A stretch of DNA of 41,687 nucleotides from Cyanobium sp. C1_MAG_00004. GTDB taxonomy: Bacteria > Cyanobacteriota > Cyanobacteriia > PCC-6307 > Cyanobiaceae. The notes under the pieces were generated by a model, which had not been told where the DNA came from, did no database searches, and saw nothing but the letters and a program-made list of their open reading frames with translations. Position numbers and translations under genes: made by a program. The first letter of the stretch is position 1; every line of letters starts with the position of its first letter. This document shows positions 1 to 7,659 of this stretch, one piece after another. The stretch lies in contig JAIXOF010000142.1 in assembly GCA_027486935.1 (NCBI GenBank), forward strand, positions 1 to 41,687. Direction: 5' to 3'.

Positions 1-145
1 CGGGGCTCTCGCGGCATCGCCTCGCGGCGACCTCTGAAACTTACAACACCGTCGGCTCTCGCCTTTCAGTTCGTAAGCCCTGCCAGCTCCCGCCGGCAGT
101 CCAAAATCGTATCACAGGACTCTCCGCAGGCCTAGGGGGAGAGGA

Positions 146-949
146 TCAAGGCCGCACCAAGGCCTCACCCCAAGGCAGGAAACGATCGAGGGTGCTGGCC
201 TGATCGGCTGCCAGAACAGGGAAGTCGACCTGGGCCAGGTCGCGGCCAGGCTCGATCGCGGCAGGCGACGTCTGCAACCACTGCACGCTGCAGCCCAGTT
301 CGGTGAGGACCAACCAGGCCGCCGCCAGATCCCAGATCTTGGGTGTGGCTTCAAGCGCGGCAACCGTCTGGCCCATGGCCACGCTCACCAAATTGAGGCT
401 GGCCACACCAAGCATGCGGATCTTGCCGGGGAAGCGGCGATCAGGCAGCTTCTGCAGGACGCCGATCGAACGGCTGCACAACGAAGCACAGCCCGCCGGA
501 TGATCCTGCAGGGATGGCGGTTGCAAGGGTTTGCCATTGCGCCAGGCCCCCTGTCCGGCAGCAGCAACAATCCGCTGGCGCAGGGGCGGCACATCGAGAA
601 CGGCCAACACGGGCCTGCCCTGTTCAAACCGCGCCAGCGATATCGCCCAGTAAGGGATGCCGGCCGCAAAATTGGTGGTGCCATCCAGGGGATCGACCAC
701 CCAGTAGGCGGATGTGAGCGGCAGTCGCTGTTGCCCTTCCTCGCTGAGCACCCCCTCGCCGGGATACAGCTGGTTGAGCCCTGCCACCAGGGTCTGGTCA
801 CTCCAGCGATCGCAGGCTGTGATCAGGGTGCCGTCGGCCTTGAGATCGGACGCCATGTGGCCGAAGTCCTGGCGTTGGCGTTCCCCCACCTGATCCAGCA
901 AGCCGGCCAAAGCCAGATCCAGGGGCGGGGGGAGAACGCTGGTGTTCAT
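146..949 (-). CDS. Inositol monophosphatase family protein
   Basis: A 267-residue protein of the Mg2+-dependent inositol monophosphatase/CysQ/fructose-bisphosphatase superfamily, which removes phosphate from sugar or nucleotide phosphates in the cytosol. The metal-binding signature WVVDPLDGTTNF is clear in the first half (DPxDGTxNF), followed by the expected IPYWAISLA segment, and a WDLAAAWLVLTELG motif near the C-terminus matches the second family signature (WDxAA). The ATG at 949 overlaps the stop of the upstream PucC-type gene in an ATGA junction, so translational coupling is likely. The exact substrate cannot be read from sequence; family members act on inositol phosphate, 3'-phosphoadenosine phosphate or histidinol phosphate. 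Confidence in the family is high and in the substrate low. Confidence 0.9.
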   Translation of the reverse strand: MNTSVLPPPLDLALAGLLDQVGERQRQDFGHMASDLKADGTLITACDRWSDQTLVAGLNQLYPGEGVLSEEGQQRLPLTSAYWVVDPLDGTTNFAAGIPYWAISLARFEQGRPVLAVLDVPPLRQRIVAAAGQGAWRNGKPLQPPSLQDHPAGCASLCSRSIGVLQKLPDRRFPGKIRMLGVASLNLVSVAMGQTVAALEATPKIWDLAAAWLVLTELGCSVQWLQTSPAAIEPGRDLAQVDFPVLAADQASTLDRFLPWGEALVRP

Positions 950-2337
950 CCAAGCTCCAAGGCCAGAACCTTGCTGAGAGTTCGACCTGTATCTTCCCTG
1001 AACTGACGCAGGTTGACGCGGGCCAACAACACCAGGGCCAACAGCGCCACCACCATTTCGACCAGCAGGACCAGGGCATAGGCAGGAAAAGGATCCTGTC
1101 CCAGTCCCGCCGTGGTCTGAAGCCAGCGCCCGAGATCGAGCAGGCCACCGCCGATCACCTTGCCCAGGGCGCGGGACAAGGCCTGGGCCAGACCCCAGAC
1201 CCCGACAAACGTGCCTGCGGCCTGGGGCAGGGTCAGATCCAGCATCAGCACCAGGGCGCTGTTGGTACCGATACCGGCTGCCAGGCCGAACAGCAGCAAC
1301 ACGCCTTTGAGGGCACTGGCGTTGCCGCTGAACCCGCAGAGCAACAACAGGCCCAGGGTCGCCACGATCAACTGCGAGCCGAGGCGGGCGGCGGCGAGCT
1401 TGCCCAGACGCGGCACCAGCCACAGTCCGGCCAGCAAGAGCCCCAACAGGGTGCCAACCCCCCAAAAGGCGTTGAGCGAGGCGGTCGCAGCGATCGGCAT
1501 GGCGAAAACCTGAGCGCCGTAGCTCTCGAGGATCGGATCCTGAAGAAACAACCCCAGGGTGAAGCAGATCAAAAAGGCGAAGAACACCAGCACCTGCCGG
1601 CTCGAGGTGATCAGTGCCCAGGCCTGAGGCAGGGTGATGGAGTCCTCGCGCCGCTGACCTTGACCGTCGGCCGCCGTGGTCTGTGGGTTGTCCATCCCCC
1701 AGGTAGCCAGCAGGGTCAGGGCCATCACCACAACGGCCACCCGTGCCATGAACCGCAGCAGAACCGGCTCGAGCACCGCCGGATCGGTGACGCCATCGAG
1801 GGATCGAAGACTGATCGCAATCAGGATCGCGCCGATCACGATGCCGACCGTGAGCATGCACCAGATGACACCGACGGCACGCGGGCGCTCGGACTCGCTG
1901 GTGCGGTCGATCACCAGGGCGAGATAGGGCGTCGTCGCCAGGGACACCGACAATCCGTAAAGGGCGAACAGTCCGCAGAGCGCGGCAATGGCGAAACCAA
2001 GCGGGCCCTGGTCACCGGCTTCGAGCAGGCGACCGACATGGAAAATCAGCGGCACCGATACGACGGCGAAACCGCAAAACAGCAGGGTCCCCAGCCAGAT
2101 GTAAGGGAGTCGATGGCGCCCCCACAGGGGGTGGGCATCACTGATCTGGCCGAACAGCACCCGGGCCGGGGCCACAAACTGCTCGAACGCCAGTGCTCCG
2201 CCGACCAGCAGACCGGGGAAGGCCAGCTCGCTGATCATGATCCGGTTGAGCAGGCCGGAAAAAATCACGGCCAGACAACCCAGGCAACCCTGGAACAGGC
2301 CCAGTCTGAGAACGGCGACCAGGCTCAACGACTTCAC
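946..2337 (-). CDS. PucC-family (BCH2/LhaA-type) MFS membrane protein
   Basis: A 463-residue polytopic membrane protein of the major facilitator superfamily, PucC branch. Relatives in purple bacteria (PucC, LhaA) help assemble light-harvesting complexes, and cyanobacterial members are thought to handle (bacterio)chlorophyll or assist pigment-protein assembly. Visible features are many hydrophobic helices and the loop GQISDAHPLWGRHRLPYIWLG after the second or third helix, which is typical of this branch. The start is a GTG at 2337 that overlaps the tolC-like stop (GTGA), and its own stop overlaps the next ATG, so it is the middle of a coupled triplet. The chlorophyll role is inferred from the family and not shown by context. 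Confidence 0.88.
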   Translation of the reverse strand: MKSLSLVAVLRLGLFQGCLGCLAVIFSGLLNRIMISELAFPGLLVGGALAFEQFVAPARVLFGQISDAHPLWGRHRLPYIWLGTLLFCGFAVVSVPLIFHVGRLLEAGDQGPLGFAIAALCGLFALYGLSVSLATTPYLALVIDRTSESERPRAVGVIWCMLTVGIVIGAILIAISLRSLDGVTDPAVLEPVLLRFMARVAVVVMALTLLATWGMDNPQTTAADGQGQRREDSITLPQAWALITSSRQVLVFFAFLICFTLGLFLQDPILESYGAQVFAMPIAATASLNAFWGVGTLLGLLLAGLWLVPRLGKLAAARLGSQLIVATLGLLLLCGFSGNASALKGVLLLFGLAAGIGTNSALVLMLDLTLPQAAGTFVGVWGLAQALSRALGKVIGGGLLDLGRWLQTTAGLGQDPFPAYALVLLVEMVVALLALVLLARVNLRQFREDTGRTLSKVLALELG

Positions 2338-3977
2338 AACACAGCCTTGGCGGCCTGACAGGCCGGCAACAGGGCCGGCTGTTCAACGGGAACGTTGGAC
2401 ACGCCTTCGAATTTCGGTTTGACCGCCGGCAGGGCCGGTGGGGTGCAGAGGGCGATCTGATCGAGGCCGGTGCGGCGCCTCAGCTCAGCCAGACGACGGT
2501 TGTAGTCGCTGATGGCATTGGAATGGCGCACCTCGGCCTGGGTGAGGTCTCGCTGGTTGTTGACCACCTCACGCTGGGTGGTAACCCCGGCCTCGAGCCG
2601 CAGACGGGCCAGCCGCAGGGCTTCGCGCGCTGACAGCACCTCGCGGGCGGTGGTGGTCAGGTTGCGGTTGTTCTTTTCGAGTTCGTAGAAGCTCGACTCC
2701 ACATCGCGGCGGATCTCGTCGCGGCGCTGGGCAAATTGATAGGTGTACTGCTGGGCCTGCTGTTTGGCCGCTCGCGAACGGGCAGCGGCGGCACCACCAT
2801 CAAAGACGTTCCAGGTGACGCTGAGGCCGATGCTGTTGTCGACGTTCCAGCCCATGCTGCCGGGCAGGTCGACCAGAACGCTCTGGCTGCCCTGATAGCG
2901 ACCGGCGATGAAGGTGTTGAAGATGTTCAGGAAGGGCTGCACAGCGCCCAGGGCCTGGTTGGCCGTGCTGTTGGCGATCGAGATGTCGAGCAGGGCCTGA
3001 TCGAGTTCTTCGCGGAAGGCATAGGCGGCGATGATGCTCTCCTGCAGGCTGGGCTGCCAGGTGCCGACAACCCGGGCCGGGTCCTTGGCCGTCGGGGTCA
3101 CGGTCTGGGGCAGATCGAGCAGGGAGGCCAGGGTGCGCCGGGCAATCGCCTGGGAGGCCAGTGAATCGGTCAGCAACTGCTGGTCTCGGGCCAGCTGGGT
3201 CTCGGCCTCGAGCACCTCCAGCTTGGTGGCGACACCGGCCTGAAAGCGGGCCCGGGCGTCCCGCAGGCTGATCACCGAGGCCCGCACCGACTCCTGGCCG
3301 ATGCGCACCGAATCATCGGCCTGCTGCAGGTTGAAATAGGCCACATCGACCTGCAGCCGCAGCTCCCGCAGGGAGATCAGGTACTGGTCCTTGGCCTTTT
3401 CAAACGTGTCACGGGCCGCTGCGATCGCCGGCACCCGCTGGGGATTGATCAGGGCCCACTGGGCCTGCACCTGGGTGCCGTAAAACCAGCGGTTGGTCGA
3501 GCTGTAGCCGTTGGTCGCGGAACTGAGGCCTTTGGTGTATTGCTGACCGCCTGTGTAGCTGGGCAAACTGTTGGCAGACAGCGACAGGGTCGGGTACCAG
3601 AGGGCGATCTGGGCCCGCAGGCTGCTCTGGGCCTGATCCACCTGGGAGGCAATCAGTTTGAGGTTGGGGTTGTTGACCTCGGCCAGGTTTTCGGCCTCGA
3701 GCAGGCCGATGGGGCGCAGCTCGCTGATCTGCACCTGGGATGGCTTGGTGGGCAGCGCCAACGGATTGGGTGCAGCGAGGTCCTTGACCTCAGGCAGCAA
3801 CTGGGTCGCCGCCGGGGTCAGGACAGCCGGATTGGCCCTGGGCCGGCTGCCCTTGACCTGGGGTGCCAGAGGAAGCTGCTGTTGGGCGGGTTGGGACTGG
3901 GCCCAAGCCGACAGAGTGGGCGCAAAGGCGCCCACCAAACACAGAGCAGCCAGCGATCGCCGCACAGAAACACCCAA
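2334..3977 (-). CDS. TolC-family outer membrane efflux protein
   Basis: A 547-residue outer-membrane factor expected to form the trimeric exit duct of type I secretion or RND/ABC efflux systems. A signal peptide is visible (RRSLAALCLVGAF, ending near SAWAQS). A proline/glutamine-rich linker follows, then two repeats of long alpha-helical hairpins with beta-strands, including LRLQVDVAYFNLQQADDS and RRDVESSFYELEKNNRN, as expected for the duplicated OEP domain. The first in-frame start is TTG at 3977; GTG at 3965 is an alternative that still keeps the signal peptide, and neither has a strong Shine-Dalgarno. No inner-membrane partner is adjacent, so it may serve several pumps, as TolC does. Length is slightly above the usual 430-500 residues because of the N-terminal linker. 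Confidence 0.9.
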   Translation of the reverse strand: MGVSVRRSLAALCLVGAFAPTLSAWAQSQPAQQQLPLAPQVKGSRPRANPAVLTPAATQLLPEVKDLAAPNPLALPTKPSQVQISELRPIGLLEAENLAEVNNPNLKLIASQVDQAQSSLRAQIALWYPTLSLSANSLPSYTGGQQYTKGLSSATNGYSSTNRWFYGTQVQAQWALINPQRVPAIAAARDTFEKAKDQYLISLRELRLQVDVAYFNLQQADDSVRIGQESVRASVISLRDARARFQAGVATKLEVLEAETQLARDQQLLTDSLASQAIARRTLASLLDLPQTVTPTAKDPARVVGTWQPSLQESIIAAYAFREELDQALLDISIANSTANQALGAVQPFLNIFNTFIAGRYQGSQSVLVDLPGSMGWNVDNSIGLSVTWNVFDGGAAAARSRAAKQQAQQYTYQFAQRRDEIRRDVESSFYELEKNNRNLTTTAREVLSAREALRLARLRLEAGVTTQREVVNNQRDLTQAEVRHSNAISDYNRRLAELRRRTGLDQIALCTPPALPAVKPKFEGVSNVPVEQPALLPACQAAKAVL

Positions 3978-3991
3978 CCGTTGGGCGCAGC

Positions 3992-5383
3992 TTACGGAAA
4001 GTTCGCCGCATCGAGCAGACAGGTAGCCACCAGATCGTCTGCTCCTTGCACAACCGTCACCGGAACGGGCAACCGCTGCTGCAGCTCGGCCAGGGTCAGA
4101 TCATCGAGAAACACCGGTTCCCCCTGGCGCAGCATCACTGCTGGCAACAGCAGTCGCTCGCCCAGATCACGCCCGGCCAGACCGGTCAGCAGATCGCTGC
4201 CGGTCAGCAGGCCGGTGACCACCTGCTCCTGGCCCCAGTAGGGACTGGGTAGCGGATGCAGCACCAGCTCGAGGCCCCCGACGGCGTTGAGCCGTTCCAC
4301 GGCCGGCGCCAGCGCCTCGCCGACCAGCTGGCCGACGACCCAGCTCAATCGCCGCGGCGGCGACACCCGCTGCGGCAAGCCGGCCGTCGCCTGATCCAGC
4401 GCCTCGAGAAAAGCGCGAATGCTGCCGACGCCGTTTTCCTGCTGGGGCAGATCCTCGTAGGCGAGGCGTGGGGGCAGGGGCAGCCCGGCGATCAGGTACC
4501 ACTCGTCGGACAGCCAGGCGAAACGGCTGCCGAACCGCTGCTGAAACTGCTGCTGCAACGGTTCCACCTGGGCGATCACCGCCCGGGCCGCGTCGGGGTC
4601 CACCGGCACCAGGCCATCGCCCGCAGGGCGGAATCGGGTCAGGCCGACCGGCACCACAGCAGCAGACAGCACCGCTGGCCAGTCGCCGCCGGCGAAGCGG
4701 GCCAGATCGGTCAAGGTGCGCTGCAGCGCAGGGCCATCGTTGAGTCCCGGGCAAACCACCACCTGGGCGTGGATCTGCAGATCGCGCTGGTCAAACCAGG
4801 TGAGCTGCTCGAGCAGCTGGCCGGCACGGGGATTGACCAGCAGTCGGCTGCGCAGCTCAGGCTCGGTGGCATGGACCGACACGTACAAAGGCGAGAGCCG
4901 CTGGGCCTCGATGCGCTGCCAGTCGGCCTCGCTGAGGTTGGTCAGGGTCAGATAGGAGCCATAGAGAAAGCTGAGCCGGTAGTCGTCGTCCTTGAGATAA
5001 AGGCTCTGGCGGCGACCGGGGGGCTGCTGATCGATGAAACAGAAGGGGCAGTGGTTGTTGCACTGCCTGAGGCCATCGAACAGAGCCTCGCTGAATCCCA
5101 GGCCGAGGCCGTCGTCGGCATCCTTCTCCAGCTCGACCACATGGCGCGTGCCATCGGGGTCTTCGACCTCGAGGGTGAGCTCCTCTTCGCAGCAGAGCAC
5201 CTGCAGATCAATCAGATCCCGGGGCCTGATGCCGTTGATGCTGATCAGCCGATCGCCGGGCTGAAAGCCCAGCTCCTCGCCGATCGAGCCGGGCTCGACG
5301 CTGGCCACCACCGCCGCATCGGGTTGACGCTGGGGCCCAGGCAACGCAGCTGCGGCAAGAGCCGTGGAGGGTTCATTCCACAC
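3992..5383 (-). CDS. PDZ-radical SAM protein, DUF512/TIGR03279 family
   Basis: A 463-residue protein conserved in cyanobacteria and annotated as a putative Fe-S oxidoreductase. Residues about 24-85 resemble a PDZ domain (VEPGSIGEELGFQPGDRLIS). A CxxxCxxC motif follows at C108, C112 and C115 (CNNHCPFC), the ligand set of a radical SAM [4Fe-4S] cluster, and then the DUF512 C-terminal region. The TIM-barrel motifs after the cluster (YLTLTNLSEADW, LYVSVHATEPELR) fit radical SAM enzymes. The TolC-like gene starts 14 nt downstream and uppP ends 58 nt upstream, all on one strand. The substrate is unknown. A PDZ domain on a radical SAM enzyme suggests that it binds a protein C-terminus. Confidence 0.85.
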   Translation of the reverse strand: MWNEPSTALAAAALPGPQRQPDAAVVASVEPGSIGEELGFQPGDRLISINGIRPRDLIDLQVLCCEEELTLEVEDPDGTRHVVELEKDADDGLGLGFSEALFDGLRQCNNHCPFCFIDQQPPGRRQSLYLKDDDYRLSFLYGSYLTLTNLSEADWQRIEAQRLSPLYVSVHATEPELRSRLLVNPRAGQLLEQLTWFDQRDLQIHAQVVVCPGLNDGPALQRTLTDLARFAGGDWPAVLSAAVVPVGLTRFRPAGDGLVPVDPDAARAVIAQVEPLQQQFQQRFGSRFAWLSDEWYLIAGLPLPPRLAYEDLPQQENGVGSIRAFLEALDQATAGLPQRVSPPRRLSWVVGQLVGEALAPAVERLNAVGGLELVLHPLPSPYWGQEQVVTGLLTGSDLLTGLAGRDLGERLLLPAVMLRQGEPVFLDDLTLAELQQRLPVPVTVVQGADDLVATCLLDAANFP

Positions 5384-5441
5384 AGGCCAGGGCAGCGCCC
5401 AGGGAGAGCGCAGAAAAGGCTTCTCCCACTTTGACGCGCCA

Positions 5442-6299
5442 TCAGGCCGCCCGGAACCAGAGCAGGATGGCGGCGCCGAACAGCAGCCTGTAGATCACGA
5501 ACACCCAGGTGCCGTGCCGCTGCAGGTAACGCAGCAACCAGGCGATGGCCAGCCAGCTCACCACCAAGGCCGCGATCAGCCCCACCAGCAGGGGCAGGGG
5601 ACCGCCATTGGCCGGGGAACCCAGTGCATCCTTGAGCTCCACCAACCCCGCCAGGGTGATCGCCGGCAGGCCCAGCAAAAACGAAAAGCGTGCGGCGGCA
5701 GGGCGCTGCCAGCCGTCAAACAGGGCAGCGGTGAGGGTGCTGCCCGAGCGCGACACACCCGGCACCAGCGCCAGGGCCTGGGCCAGACCCACCAACAGGC
5801 CATCCCGGGCCGTGACCTGATCGATGTGCCGCTGACGGCGCCCCACCAGTTCGGCCAGGGCCAGCAGCAACGCCATCACGATCGAGACGGTGGCGATGCT
5901 GGTCATGCTGCGCAGCGGCGAGTTGTCGTAGTCGGGCAGCCAGCGCTTGATCGCCAGGCCAGCCAGCACGATCGGCACCGTGCCCAGGGCCATGGCCACC
6001 CCGAGCCGGGCCGAGGGATCGGACCATTGGCCATGGCGCACGGCCCGGGCGATGCCGCGGCCCACCTGCTGCAGGTCGCTCCAGAAGTAGGCGAACACCG
6101 CCACGATGCTGCCCAGCTGGATGACGGCGGTAAACGAGACGCCTGGGTCGCCCCAACCCAGCAGCACCGGCACCACTTTGAGATGGGCCGAACTGCTGAT
6201 CGGCAGAAATTCGGTCAGACCCTGGACGACGCCGAGCACCAGGGCTCGCCAGCAGGCCTCGAGCAAGCCAGGAACGGCAGGGGACACGGCCAGGACCAT
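5442..6299 (-). CDS. uppP: Undecaprenyl-diphosphatase UppP (BacA)
   Basis: A 285-residue integral membrane phosphatase that converts undecaprenyl diphosphate to the monophosphate, recycling the lipid carrier for peptidoglycan and other envelope glycans. Both family signatures are present: the glutamate-rich motif GLTEFLPISSSAHL near the N-terminus and the PGVSRSGST motif (catalytic Ser/Arg region) in the second half. Length and the succession of hydrophobic helices match the family. The ATG at 6299 is the first gene of the minus-strand run. It shares a roughly 100-nt divergent upstream region with the DUF3120 gene; that region includes an AT-rich patch (TTAAAGTTACGCAACG then TTTTTT) suited to promoters, though no clean -35/-10 pair can be assigned. 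Confidence 0.96.
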   Translation of the reverse strand: MVLAVSPAVPGLLEACWRALVLGVVQGLTEFLPISSSAHLKVVPVLLGWGDPGVSFTAVIQLGSIVAVFAYFWSDLQQVGRGIARAVRHGQWSDPSARLGVAMALGTVPIVLAGLAIKRWLPDYDNSPLRSMTSIATVSIVMALLLALAELVGRRQRHIDQVTARDGLLVGLAQALALVPGVSRSGSTLTAALFDGWQRPAAARFSFLLGLPAITLAGLVELKDALGSPANGGPLPLLVGLIAALVVSWLAIAWLLRYLQRHGTWVFVIYRLLFGAAILLWFRAA

Positions 6300-6399
6300 G
6301 GGGCAGCAGCACGGGGACAGTGACAGCAGGAGCCTGGGCTCCGCCCGAACCCTATGGCGCCGCAGCGCTTAAAGTTACGCAACGTTTTTTCTCAGCTTG

Positions 6400-7143
6400 G
6401 TGATCAGCGCCCCCCCCAGCCTGCTGACCGACCGGGGAACTGCCGGTCTGGCGCTGGGTGCATTGGGTCCGCAGACCGGGCAGGGCGAACGCCGGCTAAG
6501 CCCCCTGCTGCTGGCGGTCGTGCTGGTGACCCTGCCGGTGTTTGTGCAGGCGCCACTGGTGCATGCCCAACCCCTGATCGCGACCCTGCTGACGGTGCCG
6601 CTGCTGGGCGCCGGCATCCTGCTGGGCCTGAGCCCGCAGCAACACCGTGCCGAGCTGGGCGCGGTGCTGGTGGGCTTTGCCGGCAGCTGGCTGTGCGGCA
6701 GTCTGTTCTGGGGCTGGTTGCGGCTGCATCCCCTGTTGCACCTGCCCCTGGAGTCTCTGGCCCTGCCGCTGGCCGTGGCAGGGCTGCGCAGCCGTTGGCA
6801 ACTGGCAGGAGCTTTTTACCTGGCCTCATTGCTGGGGACCGCCGCCACCGATGCCGCCATGGCGCTCACCGGCCTGATGCCCCTGTGGCCAGCTGCTTTG
6901 GCCGCCGAACCCGGCGCCGCCGTCGCCCTGCTGCAGCAAGCGGCGCTGCAGGTGCTGACCCCCCTCAACCTGGGGGTGGTGCTGGCGTTTGCCGCCGCCC
7001 TGCTGGCCATGAGCCTGAGGTTATGGAAGCGGGACGGCACCACCGCCCGACTGGCCGGTACCACCTTGATCACAACCCTGGCTGTGGATGCGGTTTTTCT
7101 GCTGATCGCCCTCACGGCCCCACGCTGGAGCGGCCTGATCTGA
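6400..7143 (+). CDS. DUF3120 membrane protein
   Basis: A hydrophobic protein of about 247 residues recognised as the cyanobacterial DUF3120 family, function unknown. At least six hydrophobic stretches are visible (for example LLLAVVLVTLPVFVQAPL, LLLGLSPQQHRAELGAVLVGF and TLAVDAVFLLIALTA). The start is uncertain: GTG at 6400 and TTG at 6397 are adjacent and no Shine-Dalgarno stands out. GTG is preferred. It lies 83 nt upstream of psbU on the same strand, an order I recall from other picocyanobacteria, which hints at a photosynthesis- or thylakoid-linked role. That link is inferred from position only. Confidence 0.8.
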   Translation: MISAPPSLLTDRGTAGLALGALGPQTGQGERRLSPLLLAVVLVTLPVFVQAPLVHAQPLIATLLTVPLLGAGILLGLSPQQHRAELGAVLVGFAGSWLCGSLFWGWLRLHPLLHLPLESLALPLAVAGLRSRWQLAGAFYLASLLGTAATDAAMALTGLMPLWPAALAAEPGAAVALLQQAALQVLTPLNLGVVLAFAAALLAMSLRLWKRDGTTARLAGTTLITTLAVDAVFLLIALTAPRWSGLI

Positions 7144-7226
7144 AGATCTGCAAAAGGGCAAGCCCTCGAGCTGGAGGCTGGAGTGGGATGTCTGTAACGT
7201 TGCCTCACGCCTCTTGGAGTGATGCG

Positions 7227-7604
7227 ATGAAACGGCTGGCTGCCTGGTTGATGGGTGGACTGGTGCTGTTCGGACTGCTGTTTGCCCTGGTGCTGCCACC
7301 GGCTGCCTATGCCGCTGATCGCCGCAACATCGCCGACGACAAGATCGCTGAACGGGCTGGGAAGATCGATCTCAACAACTGTTCGGTGCGTCGTTTCCAA
7401 GAATTCCCCGGCATGTACCCCACCCTGGCCGGCAAGATCGTCCTGGGCGGCCCCTACAACAGCGTTGATGACGTCCTCAGCCTCGACCTGACCGAGCGTC
7501 AGAAAGAGCTGTTTGACAAATACAAGGCCAATTTCACCGTCACGGCCCCCGAAGTGGCTCTGAACGAAGGTTTTGACCGCATCAACGACGGCCAGTACCG
7601 CTGA
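7227..7604 (+). CDS. psbU: Photosystem II extrinsic protein PsbU (12 kDa)
   Basis: A 125-residue precursor of the lumenal PsbU subunit, which binds the oxygen-evolving side of photosystem II and stabilises the Mn cluster environment. Residues 1-29 form a signal peptide ending in AYA for export to the thylakoid lumen. The mature part of about 96 residues contains the helix-hairpin-helix signature IDLNNCSVRRFQEFPGMYP and GKIVLGGPYNSVDDVL. ATG 7227 is chosen over an in-frame ATG at 7188 because GGAG lies at 7215-7218, a good Shine-Dalgarno distance, and because the longer form would add a polar stretch before the signal peptide. A Rho-independent terminator follows 28 nt after the stop. Confidence 0.96.
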   Translation: MKRLAAWLMGGLVLFGLLFALVLPPAAYAADRRNIADDKIAERAGKIDLNNCSVRRFQEFPGMYPTLAGKIVLGGPYNSVDDVLSLDLTERQKELFDKYKANFTVTAPEVALNEGFDRINDGQYR

Positions 7605-7631
7605 GCCTTAATCTCATCGCCAACGTTGCCG

Positions 7632-7658
7632 GCCGCCGGTGTCCCCGGCGGCTTTTTT
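7632..7658 (+). terminator. Rho-independent terminator of psbU
   Basis: A perfect 8-bp GC hairpin (arms GCCGCCGG at 7632-7639 and CCGGCGGC at 7645-7652, 5-nt loop) is directly followed by six T residues at 7653-7658. It lies 28 nt after the psbU stop and ends one base before the ATG at 7660, so it also argues that nadB starts at 7660 and not at the in-frame GTG at 7639 inside the hairpin. Confidence 0.93.
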
Positions 7659-7659
7659 G

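Noticed and set aside
1-145. Possible RNA gene or gene end at the left edge
   Set aside because: There is a short repeat of CTCGCGGC and weak inverted repeats (CTGCC/GGCAG, CTCTCC/GGAGAG), but no tRNA T-loop pattern, no T-tract terminator and no convincing reading frame.
3953-3960. GCGATCGC as a specific regulatory site
   Set aside because: It is a HIP1 octamer, abundant throughout cyanobacterial genomes, and is used here only as evidence of lineage.
7639-7659. GTG start for nadB at 7639
   Set aside because: It lies inside the stem of the psbU terminator; the ATG at 7660 is a better start and gives the normal NadB N-terminus.
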